Position numbers and translations under genes: made by a program
Source of the DNA: Sympetrum striolatum
Lineage: Eukaryota > Arthropoda > Insecta > Odonata > Libellulidae
Assembly (NCBI GenBank): GCA_947579665.1
Contig: OX388350.1
Span: forward strand, 39,031,393-39,095,392
Direction of reading: 5' to 3'
Length of the DNA: 64,000 nucleotides
The notes under the pieces: generated by a model
What the model saw: only the letters and a program-made list of their open reading frames with translations
Database searches by the model: none
Told to the model about the DNA's origin: nothing
Shown here: positions 48,401 through 59,600 of the stretch, piece after piece
Layout of the letters: each line of letters begins with the position of its first letter
Numbering within the stretch: the stretch's first letter is position 1

Positions 48401-50620
48401 TTCAATGAACAAAACAAGGGAAAATGAATATGTATGTTCTTAAAACCACTTGAGGAATTAAACCAGTCTCCCAAGGGACAACAAAACATGCATTAATTCA
48501 TTTAAGAGATTAAAACATGGATTTCAAGGTATCAAATACAAATTAATCAGCTGAAGGGTTTTTAGAAACTGAAAATTATTAGTAGCTGATGCTGAAGCAA
48601 ATAAAAGAAATCACAATGTCTTAAGCAGTCTCAAATGGCACCACATGAAGCTGTTTCCTTTTTACATATTAGATTTTCAACATCCACTAATTTAAGTATA
48701 TTTCATCACACATTATAGCTACGCTATTGCACATCTCTAAGTAAATCACAACATCTTTATACCATAAAATGTCAGTACTTTGTGAGAATCACTCATCTCA
48801 GATACATCAAGTTCCCTGTTGGGCAGATGGATATCATGTGCAAGAGAGGTTAAAATTCAATATTTTGTACAGCTATGGCATATATATTTTAGTTAGTTTT
48901 GTTAACCTCTAAACACAAATTATAAGGAAAAACTAATGATGGAGACACTGTTGCAGAAGAAATGTTATTTTCCCTTGCAAAGAGAACCATATTGCAGCAG
49001 AAGAAAAATACATGCATACTTCAATATTTTGTTATCTTTAACATTTACTTTACATTTCATACTGTCAACTTCATTTACATAAGGCAAACTTTTTCCTTCT
49101 CCAGCCACATTCAACTAGAATTGCACTTTTTTATAAGAAAATACATGACCTGGGTAAGCCGGAGAGTCAAAGTAAACTCACAAAAACCCTACACAATTTT
49201 TTTTAAATGACAATATTTCTGAAACTGTACTTAGTACATCATGCTGTTCCTCAGTTTAACAAACAGTACACAAATTGATTATAAAATAGTTACTTCTACA
49301 GAAGATTCACAGACGATTCAAACCAATACATTTGTTCGCATCATACTTATCACGAATGGAAGACTTCATGAATGTAAAGGTGTACAAAATTATTATTTAT
49401 AAAATGACGACCTCTGAAACAATTCTCTCAAAATATTGAGAAAGAGTGAGACAAACGTATGTGCTTGAAACCTACACCCTTGCATGATCAGGACTATTCA
49501 CAGAATTCTATTCCTCACAATTTAATCATTGTAAAAATACTAATATATATCTTTAACAGGCACAACATACTTTCTAGCAGCTCATAATACAAACATTCCA
49601 AAATCAACTTTTAAGTACTAAACTTCTGAATACAAAAGGCATAAATATGAAATAACAATATAAAACTTTTACAATAGGCTAGAATTAAAAACAATGCTCC
49701 ACGAATGTTACAATCATGGCATCAAAGGAATGATCTTTTTAAAACAATTAAAAATACAGGTTCACTGGCTTGATGCATTGATCTGGCAAACACAACCCTT
49801 GGCGATTGTTCCAATGGTAATATACAAGGTATATCTAAGGGAAGATTTGTACTAAAAAAAAACTGTTCAAATAACTTCGAATCTCAATCAGTCAAATCAA
49901 TCTTCAAAGTGACAATAAAACTCAACATTTAGTCTCCTAATTCAGATAAGATTGCTTAAAAGGTGATTATAAGCACTGGTGATCATGTGAAATTATGCGA
50001 TTGAAATGTTAATAAAATTAACGTCTACTAAGCAGAAGAAATGCAGGTCTGGTTTCTTCTTTTGTTAATGGCTCAAGTAGGAACATGAATAATCGGCAAA
50101 CACTTGAGCCATTGATATAAACACTAGAAACTCTGAAAGTTTTTAAACTGAACTAATCAATGATTCTGAAGAACCACCATACACTAAAAACAAGTGGATA
50201 TCAAATCTCATTCACTGTAAATTTGTTCAAATACTGGGAACCGAACTAAATTATAAAAACTGGGAATGCTAATTACAGGAAGATATTTAGACATTAACAA
50301 GCAATAAATCTTCCAAATGATCTTAAGGAGCAATCAAAATATGTACAGTATAACCTTCATTATTTTGAATATAATAGCATTAACAAAAACAATATTACAT
50401 GTACAACATTCAATAAAAAAAGTAATTGGTAAAACTGATGAACATGGTAACCACAAATAACTTTATAACCGTATAGTACCTTTACAAACAGCAAAAATAA
50501 ATTAATGATTTTAGTAGTCTTAGAATTATATTAAAAATAATCCCATAACTTCACGATCAATGTGCGCAATAACGAGTGGTGTAAAAATAGGTGAAACTTA
50601 ATGAAAGTTTTGATATGATT

Positions 50621-53600
50621 TCACTCTTGATTCCCTTCTTTATGATTGAGAATACCATTGCATGCCACAGGAAGCTCATATAATGTAGCCTCTCCCTGTA
50701 ATTAAAATTGAATGAACAATGTAGCGTTCAGTCAACATATATTTTTTGTGAATTTAATCAAGTACTTTAAGGATATGATCATTAAATGGCCATTGAAAAT
50801 TTAAAAATTAAATTAAATGGTGCACAGAGTTTCAGTAACAAAAGACTCAAAAAATATTGGATGCGAAGAAATCAAGTTTATTAACTTCCAATTTCAATGA
50901 AAATTAATGTTAACAAAAAACTCAAAAAGCAAGGAAAGAAAAAGATTCATACAGTGCATTTTTCCTTAGATTGCAAGGCATTTTAATATATTTTAGGCCA
51001 GAACTTTAAGTAAAATTGCTGAATATTAAATATTTTGACAAAGAGAAAGGATATAAATGTTTAAGATGTGACAACTCTAAATGAAATAAAGCATTAATCT
51101 AAACTTTAAGACTAAAAGCATTGGGTAGGATGGTCCTAAATCTAGGTTACAATTGTGCTATCCAAATATATTCTTTAAAAGGAAAATTTATTTACTTTGC
51201 ATATTGACTGACATACATATTCATTGACTTAAGCATATGTTAAGCAAATCTTAAATTTTTTACGTAAAGCTTCGGTGGTCATATAGCATTGTAACCGGTT
51301 ACAAGTTTGCATAAAAACATATGGACATTATAGGGTTACCCGGTGGGGAAATAATAAGATAAGATAGCTGAGGGCTATTACTAGTGAATGACTGTTAATT
51401 CAATTTTTAATGTACATACATTCACAAATTCACTGGAAAAATAGTTTACTGCTTATGTTCCAAAACAGTATTCCTAGGTGCAGCTAAGAAACATTTTCAA
51501 TCCTAAATATCTGAATCCTAAATAATACATCTTTTGATTTGTTGAGATGAGCAAAACTTGCACTTAGGGTAAATTTGAAAAATCTATATGAATTGTATAA
51601 TTGAGATAGAAGAAAATTTGGAGGTGATGCTATAACACCAATAATCACCTCAATATTCACCAGCTGATATAAATTGTCTTAAGAAAACATTTAAGTACAG
51701 TTAGAGCCATCTAAATGTTAAAATGTCTCAATCATGGTTCATCATTGTTATCCTTCTCTAGTATTAGGGACCAGGGGTGGCATACATAAATGCTTTGCAA
51801 GAAATACCTTCAGAAAAATGTAAAGCAATACTTACATCTGCGTAAGTATCTCTTTTGCGTAAACTTCTCCTCTTCCACTCAGCTACAAATGGACAAAATA
51901 GATCTGGATTTTGATTAACCCTACTCCATTCTCCGCATTTATTGTGAGCCAATAAACTCACCAGAGTTCCAAGAATAACTGTGATAGCAAATGCTATCAC
52001 CACATACCAAAGGTAAGAGAGCTCGTAAAGAATAAAATAGTCCTCCCTAAAAAAATAATGACAATAATAATTATGTATTACTCCTAAAATACCACTGACA
52101 AAATAAACAACTATTCATCAAACATAAATGATCATTCCCTAAAGAACCTAAGAACTCGGTGATGTCAGGCTAGTATTTAAACCCCTGAACCACTGAGTTT
52201 AAAATCAATTACAAAATATTCTTAATGGCAATCACAGAGAGTGAAATAAAAGAAATTTATAATAGAAGTTCTCATTCTTATCATTGAGTTTAGTTTTTAG
52301 TTGTACTTGTTATGGTTTGCTTCACTAAGATAGCAATCATTTAAGGGCAATTTTTAATCAATCAAATTTGCTTCTCTAATAATAGGTTACGTTAACTTAT
52401 CTAATCATTAATTACAGTTAAATCTTTGAATGCTAATTTTGTATCAGAAAGTCAATAATAAAAAAATGGACTGGTAATTTTTCAATATAATTTCAAAGGA
52501 AAAATGGACTTGAAAAAAGTCTGATGGGGCTGGGAATCGACCCTGGGATCTTCCTTTATCTGGGAGGCTGCTTTAACCATCCCAATTCTTTTGAATACAA
52601 TTATTTGTGACCAATTTATTTTAAGAACTTGAAAACTCCTCAAGTAAAGAAGTAAATACTATTTGATAATTCTTGCTATGAAATTTATTGGATACAAATA
52701 TACTATCATGATGATATAAAAATAACTATATAAAATCTAAATTTACCAGAAGGATACAAAATGTCATACTGCACATTTTAACTTAGTTATAACAATACAC
52801 ATATATTGGCAGCCTAAGACTTGAAGTGGCTCACAGCTAAAAATTACGATAATTTGACCTATCCTTTTTATCTCTAAGATGAGTTATCCATGTTTTATAA
52901 TGAGAGACAAAGAGCATTTAAATAAATAAGTATGTTATATATAATAAGAAGTATATTATAATTTAATGTATTATATTTGAATAATAAAAGCATTGAACTC
53001 AAATTTCAGATAATTCATTTTGATCCCATACTACTTTGAGGTAGTAATCCCCTTGATAAAGATACTTACTCAACTGCTACAGTGGTATTTGTAGGTAGGG
53101 TGGTAGAGAAGCTCAAAATATGAGTTGAATTGGGCTCAATTAAACAGCCTTCAGTAGAAACTGGAAGACGTGGTAAGGGAGGTTTTGGACCACCAAAACC
53201 AATCCATAGTGAGATCACCACAGATACCAACAAACCAACAACAGCACCCTGAAAAAACATTAAATGTCATCAGAGGACAACATTCTAACACCAACCCTTT
53301 AATTTATAAATGTCTTCACTTACCATTTGATTAGCTATAGGAATAAACATCCCAAGAGTGAATACCCCAAGCAAGGGTCCTCCAACCACCCCAAATATGG
53401 TGAGGGAGGCTTGCAAAACACCTCCGAATGACTGAGCTAAAAATGCAAATGCTAGGCAAAGCAATCCATAGCTCAAAACAAGCACTTTAGAGAGAATAGT
53501 GCCTGCCTTCTCTGAGAGAGGTCTGCTTTTAAAAGCTAAGTACACTGGCTGAAAGACAGAAACAAAAAAATGAAATAGTGTTTATGCATGTATCAGATTT

Positions 53601-56600
53601 TGTTAGATCTGATATGGATATATGCATAGTCAGGATATATGTAGGTTAAATATGTATACAGATCGACCACATTTATGCGGAAAAAAACTAAAACGAGAAG
53701 AAAAAGAGCAACAAATTTTTAATATAGACAAATTGTGTTTCAACACTTAAGATATGCTAGGACAGAGTTACAACAAATAGGCAAATATTAAAATTATCCA
53801 AAGACTGATTCTAAATAAAAATACCAAAGTCCTTTTCATTCCTTACTCATGTCATTCCCTTAGTATAGCTCAGGGGTACTCAACCTGGTGCCCGCGGGCA
53901 TCCAAGTGCCTGAAGCGACCTTGTACAGTGCCTGCCAAGCTTCGATAAAAAGATTTTTTTATTTGCTACAACATTATTTCTTGGGATTGCACTATCAGGG
54001 ATAGAGTGGAGGTTTGTTGGGGAAAGGGTCAGAAACTTGGTTGTCCCGGTCTTGGGTTTCGTAAATATTTTACCCTTCTTATCACCTATGTCCAAACAAG
54101 AAGCGTATTTATGTCACATTTAGTTCATTATACGACAGCGAAGATTCAGCTTGGCTCAGCTTATCAATGTATCAAACTCCTCATAATCAATGACTGCTGC
54201 TTTTCGGAACGCAGCGCTGCACATGCAGCGAAAACCATCATACCAGATGTATTCACCGTCATCAAATCTTCTTCGGAGATAAAGACTCTCTTACATGAGA
54301 GGTTCTCACATATGAGATGTAGGTTGTGATGAAATTACATACGTTGTAATATTTTGGATCTTATTTACCATGGAACATGTTTTTTTTCAAACGGCCAACA
54401 GTTAACTGGTAAAGTGATAATATTGCCTAGGGATGGCCTCAATATCACCCTGGATGGAAATGTTATGTGGTGCCCGCTTCGATTTCGAACCCTTTGGTGC
54501 CTGGGCGCTAAAAAAGGTTGAGTACCCCTGGTCTAGCAGTTAATGATGGAGCAACTAAATCTGGAGGAATCATATTATTTTTTTCTTTTCCTCATGGGAC
54601 ATTTGTATAATTTTTAATTTCCGCAAACAGGTGGTCTGTACTAAAAAGTACTGTACTGTGGGTCTGCACTAACATCTTTGAATTTAAAAAGCATTTGCAC
54701 CACATGATGTAAAAGTCATGCAGATTCTATTCAGCAATTAACATCATGATATTTCCACATTATATGAGCCTCTGGCACAGTACCAAGTTTAAAATTTGTT
54801 TTAAGTGTTAATTGCTTGGAATAATGCTTTATTCCAAGTCCATTATACATCAAAATTATGCATAATTAATAAATAACTAATATTTTGGTGCTTAGCAAAA
54901 GGCCTCGAAAGATTTGCACTTTTATAGTTTCTTAACTCTAATTAAAAATATTATATTCAAATGCCAATGTATGTGAACCCCAATTTGCAATAAGAAAAGA
55001 GATAGCCCTAAATTGAACCTATTAGGAAATACCAACCTTTATGTAGTCTTCAAGTGATACGGCAGCTAATGAATTGAGTGCAGATGATACAGTGCTGAGT
55101 GATCCACTAAAGAGACCAGCCACAAAAAGTCCAGACAGTCCTGGGATGTTACCCATTGTTTCAACAACAAAAAGTGGCATTAGCTAAATAAAAAGAGGGT
55201 TGTATAAATAGAGCATCCTCATCTTCAACCTTCACAGTTGTTTTAGATAATGAGTAAGATTACAGCAGGTAAAGAAAAACAAGGCACTATACTTATACAC
55301 ACCTTTACCCTCATCGATAAATTGGAAATTATACAGCATCAAGCATCATCAAATTTATTGATTGAAAAATGTTAAAATATTTCATTGACTACATTCATAT
55401 TTAACCTCAATGTAATATACCAAATAAGTTACTCGAGTTAATAATAAGCAATATATTGCTTTAATAAATAATCTTTTCCCTTTACAATATTTATAAGCAT
55501 AAAAGTAGTCTTTTTGAAATTTCAGATACAAAATAATATAAATAGGAACAATAAAAGGAATTGGAAAACTTTTGTTTTTACTCCTAGCTGTATCGCAATC
55601 GCAACAATTGGGAAAAAGGTCGAACCAATAAAGGAAGAACAGGTTAAAGTCAGCTGACTAATAGGGAAATCAAATGAACAAGTATGAGTTCCAGTTTAAA
55701 GACGTTGTCCAAGTTCGTAGAAAAATTTGAAAGTGAAATTTAAGAACCAGCTGCAGACATCACATCAAAAGTGTATAAGAAAATTTATGACAACAATTTT
55801 AAGAACCAAAAAAATTGACAGAAGTATATAGTTGATGTATAAAATGTAAAAGTGAAAACAAAACTTGGTGCACACAAGGTGGAAAAAGCTCCATAAGGGG
55901 ATAATGTCAAGGAAATTAGAAACTTTGGGTATTAGAAATTAAGTAAAACAAAGATTATTTAACAAACACAGCCATGTCCCTTCTACTATTTCAAATAGAA
56001 GGAATAATTCCCATAAGTGTACAACAGCAATTGAATCCAAGATGAATTAAATCACATGGACTACAAAATGACTGCAGCTAATAAAGCTGTCAAAATGTCT
56101 ATGTGCAACATTAAGGGCTTGAAGACAATTGGTTTAGGAGATGGCTTTAGGAATCAAATGTATAATTACAATTTAAGGATTATAGGTCAAGCAAATCAGC
56201 TCATGCGAGTCACAAGAAAAAGAATCTATCCATAACAAATAATCAGTATTTTTATGCAAATGCATCATCTATAAAATCTGATGTGGCCAGCACATGACTT
56301 TCTCCATATACAGTAGAAGTCCGTTATAACGAGTACGGCATATAGCGAGAGTTGCGTTATAGCGAGTGATTCATTGGACGTTGTCCGTCTCACAGCAAAA
56401 AGGATAGGGAGTTACTTCCATTATAACGAGTGATCAAAATCTGAGGTATCGTTATAACGAGTGTCACGGTTCTATATTAGCCTTGCAGGTGGCATATCTC
56501 GTAATCGAAGACGGCTCACGATTTTCACTATCCCCTTTGTCCCTCACGTCTCCTATATCTTATCCCCTTGTATCTTGTTTATTTTCGTCGATAATCCCTC

Positions 56601-59600
56601 TAGTGAGCAGGTTGAATCGAGTTTCCATTTTATTGGCATCCACCTGTGGGATTTGTTTTCACTCGAAACTTGGCACCAAACCGTATAATGGAAGGGAATA
56701 TAAGAGATATAAGCAGCGCTGTTTCGAATTTACAGGGTAACCTCTCCCTCGCGCCGATTCATTAGTTATGAAGCGTGTGAATGAAAAACATCTTGAGAAT
56801 GAAATTTGATATAAATTGGGGGTTCCACATGATGGCCATCGCTCTTCCATCAGTCGATCATTAGACGTGAGTCTGTTCAGAGCTTTCCAATAACTGAGTT
56901 TCTAGTGTGACAGTTTTATGATGGAGAGCAAAAGAAAGGCTTTAGATTTAGCAAAGAAATTTTAAATTGTGCGAAAGAGAAACCGCGAGTAAATCCAAAA
57001 TCGGCAGACGGTATGGCATGTCATCGTCGACTTTATTTATAATTTTGAAGAACAAAGAAAAAAATTAAGTCTGCATTCATGATGCAAAATACTCCAGGAG
57101 TGTGCAAAAACTACGGCCAGCGGATAATACGGAGTTGGAGTGCATTCTATTAGAATGGTTCACTCAGCAGCGATATCTAGGAATTCCAATCAGCGGACAA
57201 TGATAAAAGCAAAAGCTGAAGAGCTTGCCCTTCGCATGAAACTGGACAATTTCCGTAGCACGGATGATTGGCTGAACCGATTTAAAGGAAGAAGAGATCA
57301 TTCCACATAATTAGCGGTGAATCCAGTTAAGTAAATGAGCAAGCGGTACATAATTGGCTTCCAATTCTCAAGTCGATCCTCGAAAAACAAATTATCTCAA
57401 TGGTAGCGGCCGTCACTTTGTAGAATTCCATTACTGGAACAATTAAACACAATGTATTCAATTCCACAACTTTTTAATTCCACCACACACACGACCGGTT
57501 TCAACTAGTTACTATAACCGATGATGGCTATAACTAGTTGAAACTGGTCGTGGGTGTGGTGGAATTAAAAAGTTGTGGAATTGAATACATTGTGTTTAAT
57601 TGTTCCAAGCAAATTATCGTTTAAATACTATAAATTGTAAGATAGGCCATGTATTTAGTGTGACAAACTGTTATTAATCTCCACGTAATTAGGACATATA
57701 CAAAGCGGATGAGACAGCACTGTTTTACAATTTACTGCCGGAAAAAACCTTGGCTGTTATGGGCGACCGCTGCTAAGGTGGAAAAAGGAGTAAGGAGAGG
57801 CTTACAGTCCTCCTCTACACGAACATGACTGGATGTGATAAATAACTATTGGAAAATCCGTGCGTCCCCGAGCTTTTTGGGGCCAGCGAAATATTCCCTG
57901 TACTTACGAGTCTAACGCCAAAGTATGGATGACAGGACAAATTTTTACGCTGTGGCAAAATGCTTTTGATGCCAAAATTGGAGGGAGAAATAGAAAAAAT
58001 ATGCTGTTCATGGATCGCTATCCGGCCCACCCCGTCATTAAATTGATGAACATAGAGCTTGTGTTCTTTCCCCCTAACTGCACAAGTGTGTTACAGCCAT
58101 TAGATCAGGGTATTATTCGAGCTACAGAGCGCCATTTTAGATCACACGTCGTTAATACGTTAATGAGGAAGTTAATGTCAAAAGAAACCCGCATCAAATG
58201 GAATGTCCTGGAGGCAATCCATGGGTTTGCATTGGCCTGGGGAAAATATCACCCGAAAGTGTGAATAAGTGTTTCAAACATTCGGGTTTAAAAAAAGTAC
58301 AGAAAATGATTCTGTCGATGGATCTGCTGAGCTGAATTCGGAGTTAGTACCCAGATGCTGGAGAAATGTGTCCATTAGAGTATAGGAGAAGGAATTCTGC
58401 TCTCACCAGCTGCGAATTGCCGGCACCGGAGAAAAACTCGCGTCTAACGAGCATGACTCCAACTACTTACACTACTGGAAAGCCATGTTTAATTATTAAG
58501 CTAAATCACTAAATCCTAACTAATACGATTATCTAATGATATATTATTACTTTCGACGATAATTTAGCAATAATGATCCACATTTTATGTTAGAGGACGC
58601 ACTTTGGTTATGGCTTATGAGTCAATGATATAATATTTTTGACGCGAACGTACTCTTTTACGCATTCTGAAGCATTTGCGTAGGAATTAAAAGCCCTACA
58701 GTTCCATTCGGACACATTTACTGACCTTGGATTCAAGAAAACGGACTTAATTAGACTTACTGTTAGAAATCGGCTATAACGAGTATCGCGTTATAACGAG
58801 TACTTTTCCGATTTTTGTCAGCTCTCGTTATAACGGACTTCTACTGTATAAGATGTAAATATTTATCTACGACAGTATTTTCGAACTCTATATTTAATCT
58901 AAACTTGGAAGATAAGTGATTAAATTATATCATGTTATCATTTACGTCACAAACATTATAAATAATGTTTTTCAGAACATGTTCAATGAAAAACGATGAA
59001 TTGGTCTTTCGCCCAGAGAGCCCACAAAGTACATAATCAGCTACTTCCGGTTTATCAGTATTTCATGAATAACTCCTAAACAATCAGTTATAAAAAAAAT
59101 ATGTTTCATACAAAAGCTATAGTTAATATTATTTTCTAAAACTTTTATAGATAGTAGTATATACCTAAATATCAGATTAATGGAGATATTTGGCAAAAAC
59201 GGAAATTTTCTTTGAGGAATAAAGCTCAACTTTCGGTTGACCAATTTACTCCAAAAACTAATCAACTCTAACGACACCAACCAAAGTACTATATATGAAA
59301 TTTGGTGTTGATACGACAAATAGTTTTTACGTTCGAGCGCCCACTATCACACACACACACACACACACATACATACAGACATCATTCCGAAAATGGTCAA
59401 AATGTGTTCTAGGGACCCCAAAACATGTATTTCCATTGAAATCTTGAAGTCGATTTTTTTCATAAAAACAATACTTTTTCTATACTACATATATGGAGAA
59501 AGTAAAAATATAGAAAAATGTGACCACATGCTCATTCTAGATGTTTTCAAAAACACAAGAAACAACCAAAATACTAGTGATGAAAAAGGAATAAATCTCA

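Larger units (their letters stand above)
41131..50620. other. Intergenic region between PTTH/Trunk-like promoter and SLC5 stop
   Basis: Holds two hAT MITEs (42655, 45216) and the miRNA-like hairpin at 44.0 kb. From about 46 to 50.6 kb it is uniformly AT-rich with no coding text; part of this must be the SLC5 3' UTR, whose end I cannot place. A GACACCCTGTATA string near 46045 looks like a lone mariner tip. Confidence 0.55.
56311..58846 (+). mobile_element. TcMar-Tigger (pogo-type) element, 2.5 kb, in SLC5 GC-AG intron
   Basis: TIRs of more than 20 bp (CAGTAGAAGTCCGTTATAAC at left and its inverse at right) with TA flanks (56309-56310, 58847-58848). Subterminal CGTTATAACGAGT repeats occur at both ends. 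Inside are a decayed CENPB-type HTH segment ([20 protein letters not shown] near 57210) and a DDE domain piece at 57860-58264. Multiple stops and frameshifts show it is dead. A 213-bp foldback element is nested at 57397-57609. Confidence 0.92.

Noticed and set aside
57860..58264. Tigger DDE ORF as a domesticated host gene
   Set aside because: It lies between intact TIRs with TA flanks, and the HTH part upstream is full of stops and split by a nested insertion.
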